Positions 53,374 to 63,209 of a DNA stretch of 64,000 nt are shown here, piece by piece. Position 1 is the stretch's first letter, and every line of letters starts with the position of its first letter. The position numbers and the translations under genes were made by a program. Under the pieces are notes generated by a model. That model ran no database searches. It was not told the DNA's origin and saw nothing but the letters and a program-made list of their open reading frames with translations. The stretch is from Zavarzinella sp. (GTDB lineage Bacteria > Planctomycetota > Planctomycetia > Gemmatales > Gemmataceae), in the NCBI GenBank assembly GCA_041399155.1, contig JAWKTI010000001.1, positions 558,001-622,000 of the forward strand. Reading direction: 5' to 3'.

Positions 53374-56300
53374 CAAACATTAAGGCGTCTGGAGTGTCAG
53401 ATTGCCGTACGCGTGGCCCACACCCGGCAATGATCCACTTCCCATCGGGGGAAATATCGATGCCATAAACGGGGCCGCGTTCTACATTCCAGGCCTGTAA
53501 TAATTTGCCATCATTCACAGACCAGATGGCAATATGCCCAGTACCTTTCAAGCCAGGCCCTGAAGTGATTAATTTCGTCTGATCGGGCGTAAAGCGGATG
53601 GAATAAATCCCACCTGGGTGGGAGCGACCGGGATCACTCATAAAGTCCGGGTGCTGAAATTCCCGAATGACCGTGGCATCGCTTACCCGCCAGAGTTTTA
53701 ATGTGCGGTCATTTGATCCCGAAGCTATTAACTGACCATCTTTGCTGAACGCTGCCGCAAACACCTGATCCTGATGCCCCCTGGGAAATGTCTTCGCATC
53801 AAATGCTTTAAACTCTTTTACCATGTTACCGTTAGTAGCATCCCAGATCTTCATCGTCTGATCGAGGCTGGTGGTCAATATCTGTGCTTTGCCAGGCACC
53901 CACTGGACACGGTAAATCGGCTGATCGGCTGGTTTTCTGTGGGCTTCAATCGTGCGTACATTGTTTTTCTTTTCCAGATCATAAATAAATAACTGGCCAT
54001 TGTGCACACCCACCGCGATCTGCTTGCCATCTTCGGACCATGCCACCGTATCGACAATGTTGGGGTAGTTCAAATTCACCAATGGATCCATTGATGCCAG
54101 TTTCCACTGTCGTACTTTATTGTCCAGAGCATTGGTGAAAATGATACTATCGCTGGCGAACACTGCTGCTGCGAGTTTACCAGGGTGCTTCATGGTTTGC
54201 ACCACCTTGCCAAAATTTGGCGGAGTTGGTTGATTGATTTGGAAAGCGACATCCCAGGCAATTGCCTGGTCATCATCGCCAATGCCAAGCAGCATCTGAC
54301 CGTTCGGCGAAAACTGGATCTGTTTTGCTACCCAGGGTGTTTTCAGCAGTTCTTTGGGCTCAGGCACATTCACCTGATACATTCTCACCAGCTTTTCATC
54401 GCTTGCCACCGCAAGCAACTGGGAATTATTACTGAAATCCAATCCAGTAATTTTGCCAGGAATCGCTTCATACTTCCGATCGATATTACCATTACCTGTA
54501 TTCAATTGATACGCAATTCCTTCACTACCCCCAACAGCTAGTGACGCACCATTACTGGAGATACTAAGTGCCTGCAGCTCTTTGCCAGACACCGCAATAT
54601 CTCGAGTGAACAGATCCTGTTGAATGCTGATATTCCCTACTTTGTCTATGATTACCGCCTGGGGCTGGGTGGGGTGCAAAAATGCCTGCAAGTGATTGCT
54701 GTCAGTCTGATAACCCTGTCGAAACTGCCCCGTTGCAACATCGTATGCACTCACCAACTGATCGGCAGATTCTACGAGCAGCATTTGCTTATTGGTGCTG
54801 AATTGCAGTCGGTCAATTTTTGCTGATAACGCAATCTCAGCAACCACCTTGCCATCAGTCACCTGTGAAATGACCACGTTTTTTCCTTGAGCGACAGCCA
54901 GCAACGTAGCATCAGTGCTGATCGCAAACGCATCAGCAGCTTGTGGTAACTTTCGAGCAGGTGCCACCTCTTTCAATGTGGCAAAGTCCCATTTCTTGAA
55001 TGCATGTTCCGCATCAATGGTGTAAACAAAGTTCTGTCCCAGGTGCAGGCCAACGTGGGGCGTGCCCTGCTGGTGCGGCACCAGGGCGGCCATGCCGGGT
55101 GTATCAAACGACCACTGTTCTTTATTTGCCAGACTGACATTTAATGTGCGGTTGTCTTTCAGCCAGTGCACCGCGGAAATCGGCATCTGCCAAGTGCGTG
55201 CTGCCTGCAATTCCCCCACCTGAGGTGAAATTGCAAAGACCTGTAAGTGATAGTTCGCACCAGCCTGGGATACTACCGCAGCCATTTTGGCATCCGCAGA
55301 AATTTTCACATTGACGGGACTTCCCAACACTTTCCAACTCGTTTGCGTCTCGGATGCTTTCCAAAGTTGCACTTCGGCATCATTCCAGGCAGTCACCAGG
55401 TGATCATTCGCTGTGCCCAGGAAATCAACGATTTTCCCAACGGTTTTACCAGAATATTCCGCTACCTGCTTCGCTGTGGATATTTCCAACAGATGAACTT
55501 TCGCATCATCGCCGGTAAAAGCAATACGATCGGAATTGGCACTGATCGCTACAGAACGAATTGCTTTTGTGGAGGAAGTCGCCCATTTTAATTGTGGAGA
55601 CCACATCTGCACCTGCTTATCTGATGAAGAAGAAAGGAGCCGCTTGTTATCGAGATGAAAAACCAGATCAGTTACTGGCTTGTCGTGGGTAAAGCTTTCC
55701 AGATACACCAACGCCTGATCCAGCAACATTACTTTGCCATTTTCCAGACCGATGCTGATTCGTTGCCCATCTGGCGAGATGGCGCAGGATGTGATCTTTT
55801 GCTCCAGGGTTTTCGTTGCAAGCTGCTTGTTGGTTTCCACTTCACGAACAATTACTTGTTTGTCGGAAACAGCACACAGCAACTTGCCATCTTTCGAAAC
55901 TACAAACCGTTTACATCCAGCAACAGTATCAATAGATTTCACGAACTTCAAATCGCTACTTTGGTGAATACGTACCACCGCTTCGCTATCACACAGACAG
56001 AATAACCAGTCGTTGCTGCCACCACGAATCAGTGTGCGAACTGGTTTATCCGCAATTTTGGCAGATGGCAATTCTTTGCCATCGCTCAATTTAACCGGGT
56101 AGATATTCCCATCATTGCCACCAGCAAGCACCGTCTGGTTGTTGGCACTCCAGGTGATGCTGGTAATCGGCACTTTTAATGAAACTGGTGGCAGATCTTT
56201 TGCGCCATCACGGAGATTGAGCACCCCATCATCCGTGGTGTAGGCAATGCGATTTCCATCAGAACTCACGGCAAACGTGCGGATGGCGGCCTTTGCGGTC

Positions 56301-57892
56301 AAAAGTGTCTGGGCACTGGGATTGTTTGTCGGCCAGGTGCGGATCTGTTTATCACTGGCTACAGTCCATATACGGTTGCCATCGGCCGATATGACAAGCA
56401 TTTCTACTTCGGATGCGTGGGCAAATGTTACAGGTTTGGTGGGTGGCATTGCCCATACCTTCAAAGTGCCATCTTCGCCACCTGTCGCAACCACCTGTCC
56501 ATTTGGTGCACTGGTGAGTGCGGGAACAATTCCCGTGTGGCCATCAAAGACCCCCACCTGCTGGCTGCTGTTGATATTCCAGACTTGAACACGACCATCG
56601 GGGGTGGAAGTCAGTATGTGTTGATTATCGCGATGCACAATTGCTGAAGTGGGCTGCAACGTCAGGCCAGTAAACTGTTTTTCCACCGCACCCGTGCTGG
56701 CATTGCACAAACGGACAATTTTGTCTGTGCTGCTGATGACCAGGCGGGCATCGTCTGGTGTATAGCTGGCTGTGGCAGGCACAGCGGGTAGTGCTACTTT
56801 TTTTTCTTCTTTAGGAATATTCCAGAGGCGGATTACTCCATCTTTGCCACTGCTGATGAATTGGGTGTTGTTTGTCTGAGTCTGCAGGTACTGCACCGCC
56901 ATCGAGTGACCAGGCCATTTCGCAAGTAACTGTCCGTTGGAATTGGTCCAGCAGTACAGTACACCAGCTTCATTGCCAGCAATCAGATAGCTGTTGTTTG
57001 GAAACACTGCCAGTGCGGTGCAAGTGCCTTCCAGCCCGGTGTAGGTTCTTGCCACTTGGCCATTCGTCAGGTTGATTTGTCGCAACGTGTTATCTTTGCA
57101 ATATGCGTAGAGGGTATTGCCATCGGTACTGATGGTGGCATTGGTAATCCCATTGCCGGGCACCAGATACTCTTTGTTAATGTTCGTGCGATATTGCCAG
57201 AACTTCACATGTCCATCCGCACCAGTGGTATACACAATCGGCTGACTGGGATGGATTTTTGCAGCATGTAACACCTGCATATGGGCATGCCACACCGCTA
57301 ACAGTTTTGCATCGGCGATATTCCAGAGCTTCATTTCGCCGGCAGCAGTAGCTGTCAGCAAGATCGTATTATTCATGTGCAGGCATTGAATTGCAGCTTG
57401 ATGTGCCTGCAGGTCGATCAGGCTTTTGCCATCGGCTACCTGCCAGAGTTTGACCTTTCCCTGTTGATTGCCCACTGCCACCAACTTCCCATCGGGGCTG
57501 GTCGCCACGGTGGTGCCTGGAGCAGCCATATCCCATTCCTGCATGGGGGTTTCCCTTGGGAAATCCCAAATCATCATTCGATTATCAGAGCCACCGGTAG
57601 CCAGGCGATCACCCGTATGGTCAAAGTCGACAGCCAGCACCAGGCTGTTGTGGGCCTTGGGGCCGGAAAATTCACGCACCAGGCGACCATCGGTGGTATC
57701 CCAGATATTGACCTTGTGGTCGAAACTGGCTGTGGCAGCAAATTTTGCCTTGGGATGAAAAGCAACCGCATAGATTGCTTCTTCATGACCGTGAAATATT
57801 GTTTTGGGCTGCGGGGCTGGTTTGGCTTCTTCTGAATAGAGGATAATGCCAATGCCCAACAGAACCAGGGTGCAGCAAAGAAGGCGGGTCAT
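53363..57892 (-). CDS. Very large exported WD40-repeat protein
   Basis: A 1509-residue protein with a signal peptide (MTRLLCCTLVLLGIGIILYSEEA). The rest is built of WD40 blades throughout, for example GHEEAIYAVAFHPKAKFAATASFDHKVNIWD, SPDGKLVAVGNQQGKVKLWQ, NGQVVATGGEDGTLKVWAM and FSKDGQLIASGSNDRTLKLWRV. Counting is approximate, but well over 20 blades fit, enough for three or more propellers. WD40 propellers are protein-binding scaffolds. Planctomycetes carry many such long exported proteins, most uncharacterised. No catalytic domain was found. Confidence 0.88.
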   Translation of the reverse strand: MTRLLCCTLVLLGIGIILYSEEAKPAPQPKTIFHGHEEAIYAVAFHPKAKFAATASFDHKVNIWDTTDGRLVREFSGPKAHNSLVLAVDFDHTGDRLATGGSDNRMMIWDFPRETPMQEWDMAAPGTTVATSPDGKLVAVGNQQGKVKLWQVADGKSLIDLQAHQAAIQCLHMNNTILLTATAAGEMKLWNIADAKLLAVWHAHMQVLHAAKIHPSQPIVYTTGADGHVKFWQYRTNINKEYLVPGNGITNATISTDGNTLYAYCKDNTLRQINLTNGQVARTYTGLEGTCTALAVFPNNSYLIAGNEAGVLYCWTNSNGQLLAKWPGHSMAVQYLQTQTNNTQFISSGKDGVIRLWNIPKEEKKVALPAVPATASYTPDDARLVISSTDKIVRLCNASTGAVEKQFTGLTLQPTSAIVHRDNQHILTSTPDGRVQVWNINSSQQVGVFDGHTGIVPALTSAPNGQVVATGGEDGTLKVWAMPPTKPVTFAHASEVEMLVISADGNRIWTVASDKQIRTWPTNNPSAQTLLTAKAAIRTFAVSSDGNRIAYTTDDGVLNLRDGAKDLPPVSLKVPITSITWSANNQTVLAGGNDGNIYPVKLSDGKELPSAKIADKPVRTLIRGGSNDWLFCLCDSEAVVRIHQSSDLKFVKSIDTVAGCKRFVVSKDGKLLCAVSDKQVIVREVETNKQLATKTLEQKITSCAISPDGQRISIGLENGKVMLLDQALVYLESFTHDKPVTDLVFHLDNKRLLSSSSDKQVQMWSPQLKWATSSTKAIRSVAISANSDRIAFTGDDAKVHLLEISTAKQVAEYSGKTVGKIVDFLGTANDHLVTAWNDAEVQLWKASETQTSWKVLGSPVNVKISADAKMAAVVSQAGANYHLQVFAISPQVGELQAARTWQMPISAVHWLKDNRTLNVSLANKEQWSFDTPGMAALVPHQQGTPHVGLHLGQNFVYTIDAEHAFKKWDFATLKEVAPARKLPQAADAFAISTDATLLAVAQGKNVVISQVTDGKVVAEIALSAKIDRLQFSTNKQMLLVESADQLVSAYDVATGQFRQGYQTDSNHLQAFLHPTQPQAVIIDKVGNISIQQDLFTRDIAVSGKELQALSISSNGASLAVGGSEGIAYQLNTGNGNIDRKYEAIPGKITGLDFSNNSQLLAVASDEKLVRMYQVNVPEPKELLKTPWVAKQIQFSPNGQMLLGIGDDDQAIAWDVAFQINQPTPPNFGKVVQTMKHPGKLAAAVFASDSIIFTNALDNKVRQWKLASMDPLVNLNYPNIVDTVAWSEDGKQIAVGVHNGQLFIYDLEKKNNVRTIEAHRKPADQPIYRVQWVPGKAQILTTSLDQTMKIWDATNGNMVKEFKAFDAKTFPRGHQDQVFAAAFSKDGQLIASGSNDRTLKLWRVSDATVIREFQHPDFMSDPGRSHPGGIYSIRFTPDQTKLITSGPGLKGTGHIAIWSVNDGKLLQAWNVERGPVYGIDISPDGKWIIAGCGPRVRQSDTPDALMFVIP

Positions 57893-58046
57893 GTTTGTTG
57901 ATCCTCCAAGGTGAGTGTTTGCGGAAGTCCCGCATTATCGCATGATTAGAGACGTCATTCAACCCTTAATCAAAGGAATCTCAATAAGTTCCTTAAAGAC
58001 CAGCAAATGTGCTATATCAATTGGAATGGCAGCAAGAGGCCAACGT

Positions 58047-58070
58047 AAGCGATTGGAGCGGAAATCGCTT
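58047..58070. repeat. Palindromic repeat, copy 1
   Basis: AAGCGATT and AATCGCTT are exact reverse complements around the 8-base loop GGAGCGGA, giving a 24-base hairpin. An almost identical unit occurs at 58899-58922, with the gene 58131-58778 between them. Confidence 0.6.
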
Positions 58071-58130
58071 CAAATCCACTTTTGAGACTTTGCTAAATCG
58101 AGAGCATTCGGAACAACGAGGTATGTTGAA

Positions 58131-58778
58131 ATGGTCCCATATAAGGACTTTACTGTGCATCCGGAGGACCTGCGTTGGGGGTTGGTTGCTGCCAGCATCA
58201 TCGACACGGTATTGTGTCGGAACCCATTAACTCGATACCACACTTACCGGCCTAATTTTCTGCCAGGTTTAGATATTGGGAAGATCGACCACGGATCTGG
58301 GGATGAGGTAGTATGCTTCTTTGATGAGCAACATGGATTTCTACTTAAAGGCTTCGATCATGTATCCTCAATGAGCCCACACAATCGGGATGAGTTTCAA
58401 GTGTGGCCAGGCATAATGGATGAAGTTCCTAGTGGATTGTTGGCTCTCTTGGAAATAGAAGAGTTTTGCCGCGAGGAGACCACTTTTTGTATATGGCGAA
58501 CGAAAGCAGACAATCAGTGGTGGCAGGGTGATGTAGACGACTCGGATGATGGTGAATGGTCTTCTTACCTGCTTCAAAGTCATGCATTCACTGATGCAAA
58601 GTCGTATCTGGATTGGGCCAGGGAGTATTACACAAGGAAAGATATTCCCGCCGGACCAGTCGAGGCAATCTTCGCATCGTGTCAAGTAGATGAGGCAGTT
58701 GTTCGGGCAATCAACTCGAGTGTGGATGTCGATATGATCCGGAATGAATTGGCAAAGCTGGGTGTCACTCTCAGGTAA
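58131..58778 (+). CDS. Uncharacterised protein bracketed by palindromic repeats
   Basis: A 215-residue soluble acidic protein that I do not recognise. The ATG at 58131 is eight bases after GAGGT. Trp- and Asp-rich segments stand out: DIGKIDHGSGDEVVCFFDEQHGFLLKGFDHVSSMSPHN and WWQGDVDDSDDGEWSSYLLQSHAF. This layout (a short GSGDE loop and a GFDH block) is shared by small uncharacterised proteins in several phyla; some may be immunity-type proteins, but no toxin gene is beside it. It stands alone between two larger genes. Confidence 0.7.
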   Translation: MVPYKDFTVHPEDLRWGLVAASIIDTVLCRNPLTRYHTYRPNFLPGLDIGKIDHGSGDEVVCFFDEQHGFLLKGFDHVSSMSPHNRDEFQVWPGIMDEVPSGLLALLEIEEFCREETTFCIWRTKADNQWWQGDVDDSDDGEWSSYLLQSHAFTDAKSYLDWAREYYTRKDIPAGPVEAIFASCQVDEAVVRAINSSVDVDMIRNELAKLGVTLR

Positions 58779-58898
58779 GACACGCGAAAAAGAAGTAAAA
58801 TCTGATAGCGCCACGACGTTAAATCAGATTAAACTTTCCACGTCTTGACGGAAAAAATGTTCCGCTGTTGAAATATACTATTTGTGAATAGCTAAAGA

Positions 58899-58922
58899 AA
58901 GCGATTGGAGCAGGAATCGCTT
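58899..58922. repeat. Palindromic repeat, copy 2
   Basis: AAGCGATT, an 8-base loop GGAGCAGG, then AATCGCTT: the same palindrome as at 58047, with 22 of 24 bases alike. It lies 121 bases after the stop of the 58131 gene. Confidence 0.6.
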
Positions 58923-59060
58923 CTTTTCAGTTATGCGATTCTGCGGATTCGCTTCCCCAAAAACCAACTTCGTAAATTTTTTCACTTTTTTCTGATTTTT
59001 TTTCATTTTTCGGGTACGATGGTGGGCAGTTGAACCCCACCGGAAGGCAATTGGCAACTC

Positions 59061-62000
59061 ATGAAGAAGCGAACTCTCCTGGCCTCTTTGTATACCCTGC
59101 TGTTGATTGGCGTAGCCACCGTGCTGGCACAGAAAGAACAGCTTTTCTCACAAAAAATTAATGTTTCGATCCCCAGCATTCGGGAGGCGAAGAACATCGC
59201 CTACGATTACGACATTGTCTACGTGCGGGCCCCACGTGCGGGCGATGAGATTCATAAACGGTTCTTCGCCGATTTCTCCGCACCGGTGACCATGGAACCC
59301 GGGGCCGATCTGATGCTTCTGCACCCCGATGGCAAGGAAGAACTGCTGGTCGCAGGTGGGGAAGGCTCCATTACCGATCCGTTTGTCTCTTTCGACGCCC
59401 ATTGGGTCTATTTCACCCACATTTATTACTTGAAGAACGCCAGCCAGTGGAATCCACCGAAGCAGGGGGCGGATATTTTCAAGATTCACCTGAAAAGCAG
59501 AAAAATTGTGCAGCTGACCAACCAGCAATTTTCCCCCAATACGGGCATCGCCCCATGGAGCACCACCTTCCGCAGTGGGGAACCAGGCACCTCCTACATT
59601 GAAACGGGCGTTTACAACATGGGTGCGTGCCCACTGCCCGGTGGCAAAATTGCCTTTACTTCCAATCGGGATGGCTTTCGGCCAGCGAAAGGCTATCCGG
59701 CGATTGCCCTGCAACTATTTGTGATGGATGACCGCGATACCAGCATTGGCGAAACGGAAACCCCCGCCAACCTGGAAAAGATTGGTCATTTTAATCTTTC
59801 TGGTGCCTTGCACCCGGTGGTGCTGCGGGATGGTCGGCTGATGTTCAGTTCGCTGGAATCGGAAGGGGCCCGTGGCGATATCCTGTGGGGCATCTGGACG
59901 ATCAATCCCGATGGCACCAACTGGGCACCACTGGTCAGTGCGTTCGACCCAGGTGGGGCACCAAACGGCTTTCACTTCCAGACCCAGCTCAGCGACGGAA
60001 GTGTCGTGGTGGAAGAGTATTACAACCAGAACAATAGCGGTTTCGGTGCGTACATCAACGTGCCAGTGAATCATGAAGAAGGTTACCCCGCTTTCGGGCC
60101 TGCCGCGATGAATGATCCGAAAAACCCACTCTGGCGCTATGGCAGGCACTACAATGCCAAGCCGCACTGGTATCAGATGCCGTTCAAGCCGTTGAAATCG
60201 ATTTCGATGACCCCATTTACCCACGGCCGGGAAGGGCCTGCCGATCCATCTATTGTGGGGCAGAAAGAATCGCCCGCAGTGGGCAAGTTCACCCACCCAT
60301 CGGCAGCACCGGGTGGCACAATGCTGACATGCTATTCCCCAGGTCCGGTGAACCACCAGTACAAGCATCTGCCACAGATTGACGGTGGGATTTATCTTTT
60401 TCCCAACAAAAAGGTGATTGAAGAGCCTGCGGAACTGTTTCTCATTAAAAACGACCCAAATTACAATGAGTGCTGGCCTCGGGCGGTGGTGCCTTACAAA
60501 GCGGTGCATGGCATTGCGGAACCGACAAAACTGCCCACGCTGGCCAACGATGGCACGAAATCGCCCCACCTGCCGAAGGGCAGTCCCTATGCTCTGGTGG
60601 GCACTTCCAGCTTCTACAAGCGGGAAACTTACCCGAACGGTGCCGTTGCAGAAGGGAAGGTTACTGGCAGCTACGCAGGTAAAAACGATCGCTGGAAAGG
60701 GCTTGATGCCTTCACCAGCCACGGCAATGGTATGCCACTGAACTGGCACAACCAGGGGTCTGATGCTGGGCTTTATGAGAATTCGGACATTCATGCGGTA
60801 CGAATTCTGACGATGGAACCCACCACCGATCGAAAAGGCGTGGTATCGGGTCGGCAATTTTTCAACCACGCACAGGAACGCCTGCGGGTACTGGGGGAGA
60901 TCCCGCTACGAAAGTTTGTTGAAGGGCAGCAGCCACTGGACCCGGATCAGAATCCGGATACCAGCTTTTTGGCGAAAATCCCTGCCGATACGCCATTTAC
61001 GTTTCAAACGCTGGATCGGGATGGTATGGTGCTGAACATGTCGCAGACATGGCACCAGTTGCGACCGGGCGAAATCCGCAACGATTGCGGTGGGTGCCAT
61101 GCCCACAGCCAGAAGCCGACTGATTTTCAACTGACGCTGGCGGCGAAACCAGATTACCAACCGTGGGATCTGACCCAGAAAACGCCATTATTGACCTCAA
61201 ACCGTCAGCCGAACGAGCCACAGTGGGACACAGACAAGTCAACCGGATTGCGATTTGCACCCCACGCCGAGGATGTGGAATACCACCGCGACATCAAGCC
61301 GATTCTGGCCCGTAGCTGTATCGCCTGCCACAATACCGGTGATGGGAAGGAACCTGCGGGCAACCTGAATCTGGATGCTGATGCAGAACTGGTTTCCGTA
61401 GAGAATCGTGGGAAGTTCCCTGGAACTTACTATCGGCTGGCGCAGGATGAGCGGGCAAAATTTGGCCACAAGCCACCCACCTACGATAGCTGGGGCTATC
61501 CCAATGCCTCTCGGTATGTGCGTAAGTTCCAGTCTCGTCGAAGTTTGCTGACTTGGAAAATCTATGGCAAACGGCTGGATGGTTTTTCGAATGACGACCA
61601 CCCTTCCGAATCGAAACCGGGTGCGGGTGATCTTGCAATCGCGGGTAAGCCGGTGGACAAAGAAAAATTCCGCAGCCACTACGATATCGACTTTGTGGGT
61701 TCCATCATGCCTCCACCTGGTGCGGTGCAGGCAGGGAAAGTAAAGCCACTGAGCGATGAAGACCGCCGTAGATTGGTGCGCTGGATTGATCTGGGCTGTC
61801 CAATCGACATGGATAGCCACGATCGCGCGCGGGATGCCAAAGAATATGGCTGGTTTGGTGATGACCTTCGACCCACATTAAGCGTGACACCGCCAGCGGA
61901 TACAACTGCACCACTTACTGAGATTGTGGTGGGGATGTTCGATTACGGCACAGGTATCGAACCGGGCAGCCTGGCGATCACTGCCGATTTCGCCATCGAT

Positions 62001-62186
62001 GACATCCCACCTGGGACCAATTTTGCGAAACAGTTGACTGGCAAAACGCCCGACATTATGCGTTACGAACTGAAAAAGCCGATTGCCGACCTGCCCAGTG
62101 GGACAATTTCCGTTTCGGTGCAGGACAAACAAGGGAATATTACCCGCGTTGCCCGCACCTATCGCCTGGGGAATGTGAGGAAATAA
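59061..62186 (+). CDS. Exported diheme protein related to hydrazine synthase alpha (HzsA-like)
   Basis: A 1041-residue protein with a signal peptide (RTLLASLYTLLLIGVATVLA). The N-terminal 450 residues form a propeller-like region with PD40-type strands (LPGGKIAFTSNRDGF, VLRDGRLMFSSLESEGARGDILWGIWTINPDGTNW). Two c-type heme sites follow, CGGCH at about 676-680 and CIACH at 753-757, the second in a DIKPILARSCIACHN block of the kind found in planctomycete cytochromes. This order of propeller then two hemes is like that of hydrazine synthase alpha, and such HzsA-related proteins occur in non-anammox planctomycetes. The window has no other hydrazine genes, so another periplasmic redox role is likely. 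It is followed after two bases by a Tat-exported sugar isomerase-like protein. Confidence 0.75.
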   Translation: MKKRTLLASLYTLLLIGVATVLAQKEQLFSQKINVSIPSIREAKNIAYDYDIVYVRAPRAGDEIHKRFFADFSAPVTMEPGADLMLLHPDGKEELLVAGGEGSITDPFVSFDAHWVYFTHIYYLKNASQWNPPKQGADIFKIHLKSRKIVQLTNQQFSPNTGIAPWSTTFRSGEPGTSYIETGVYNMGACPLPGGKIAFTSNRDGFRPAKGYPAIALQLFVMDDRDTSIGETETPANLEKIGHFNLSGALHPVVLRDGRLMFSSLESEGARGDILWGIWTINPDGTNWAPLVSAFDPGGAPNGFHFQTQLSDGSVVVEEYYNQNNSGFGAYINVPVNHEEGYPAFGPAAMNDPKNPLWRYGRHYNAKPHWYQMPFKPLKSISMTPFTHGREGPADPSIVGQKESPAVGKFTHPSAAPGGTMLTCYSPGPVNHQYKHLPQIDGGIYLFPNKKVIEEPAELFLIKNDPNYNECWPRAVVPYKAVHGIAEPTKLPTLANDGTKSPHLPKGSPYALVGTSSFYKRETYPNGAVAEGKVTGSYAGKNDRWKGLDAFTSHGNGMPLNWHNQGSDAGLYENSDIHAVRILTMEPTTDRKGVVSGRQFFNHAQERLRVLGEIPLRKFVEGQQPLDPDQNPDTSFLAKIPADTPFTFQTLDRDGMVLNMSQTWHQLRPGEIRNDCGGCHAHSQKPTDFQLTLAAKPDYQPWDLTQKTPLLTSNRQPNEPQWDTDKSTGLRFAPHAEDVEYHRDIKPILARSCIACHNTGDGKEPAGNLNLDADAELVSVENRGKFPGTYYRLAQDERAKFGHKPPTYDSWGYPNASRYVRKFQSRRSLLTWKIYGKRLDGFSNDDHPSESKPGAGDLAIAGKPVDKEKFRSHYDIDFVGSIMPPPGAVQAGKVKPLSDEDRRRLVRWIDLGCPIDMDSHDRARDAKEYGWFGDDLRPTLSVTPPADTTAPLTEIVVGMFDYGTGIEPGSLAITADFAIDDIPPGTNFAKQLTGKTPDIMRYELKKPIADLPSGTISVSVQDKQGNITRVARTYRLGNVRK

Positions 62187-62188
62187 TC

Positions 62189-63106
62189 ATGAAAAATCTC
62201 TCACGAAGACAGTTTCACCACGCGGTGTTGGCCTCAACATCATTCGCTGCACTACCGACATTGACAAGTGCGGCACCGGGCTGGCAGCCACGCTATTTGC
62301 TGCCCAGTTGCATGTACGGGTACGCACCGCTGGCAGAAATATTGCCAGAAACAGCCAAAATCGGTGCGGTGGGACTGGATATCTGGCCCAAAGTGCATGG
62401 CAATCAACGTGAACAACTGGATGAAATGGGGGTGGAGAAATTTCAGGCGTTGCTGAAGCACCACCAGGTGAAACTCGAATGTATTACCCAGTACAAGCTG
62501 GGACCGTTTGGACTGACCAACGAGATGAAACTTGCCAAAGAATTGGGTTGTCGCACGATTGTCACGGGGGGTGCGGGCCCCAAAGATCTGACTGGCGACA
62601 AGTTGAAATCGGCCATTAAGGACTTTCTGGGCAAAATGGCACCCCACCTGAAACAGGCCGAAGACCTGGGCATCACCATCGCGATTGAAAATCATGGCAA
62701 TAATCTCATTTTCAGTCCCGATTCGATTCGCTGGCTGGCAGAATTATCGCCCAGCAAGAATCTGGCGATTGCTCTCGCACCTTATCATCTGCCACAGGAA
62801 GAAAAATTACTGGTGCAGATCATTCGTGATTTAGGCCCACGGGTGGCAATGTTTTACGCCTGGCAGTATGGGAATGGGTGCATGAAAAAGATGCCCAAAG
62901 ATCAGGAACTGCAGCAAATGCCTGGGCGTGGCAAGCTGGATTTCGGCCCAATCGTTGCGGAACTGGCCAACAATCGCTACTTGGGGTGGGTAGAAATCTT
63001 TATGCACCCCACCCCACGTGGGTTGCCAATTCTGGATACAACGAAAGAAGTAACCGCCGAAATCAATCTGGCCCGTAACTACTTACAGAAATTGATTCCC
63101 ACCTGA
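62189..63106 (+). CDS. Tat-exported sugar phosphate isomerase/epimerase-like protein
   Basis: A 305-residue protein with a twin-arginine signal (NLSRRQFHHAVLASTSFAALPTLTSAA). The mature part is a xylose-isomerase-like TIM barrel: LCRTIVTGGAG-like strand (CRTIVTGGAGPKDLTG), LGITIAIENHGNNL with the conserved metal Glu, and YLGWVEIFMHPTP. Such periplasmic barrels are common in planctomycetes beside cytochromes and Gfo/Idh proteins. The substrate is unknown. It lies two bases after the diheme protein gene and is probably cotranscribed with it. Confidence 0.88.
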   Translation: MKNLSRRQFHHAVLASTSFAALPTLTSAAPGWQPRYLLPSCMYGYAPLAEILPETAKIGAVGLDIWPKVHGNQREQLDEMGVEKFQALLKHHQVKLECITQYKLGPFGLTNEMKLAKELGCRTIVTGGAGPKDLTGDKLKSAIKDFLGKMAPHLKQAEDLGITIAIENHGNNLIFSPDSIRWLAELSPSKNLAIALAPYHLPQEEKLLVQIIRDLGPRVAMFYAWQYGNGCMKKMPKDQELQQMPGRGKLDFGPIVAELANNRYLGWVEIFMHPTPRGLPILDTTKEVTAEINLARNYLQKLIPT

Positions 63107-63209
63107 TGCAACCTTTCAGACGTGCTGGGGTTCAATCGGATAGAAGGTTTCCCCACTGATACCCGGAAAAGTGCTTCGGGACAGTGGCAATTAATGAGAG
63201 GATTTTCAT

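Noticed and set aside
59715..60869. 384-codon minus-strand reading frame
   Set aside because: It is antisense to the HzsA-related gene, whose frame has a signal peptide and two heme motifs. The minus frame has low-complexity His/Arg-rich content typical of shadows.
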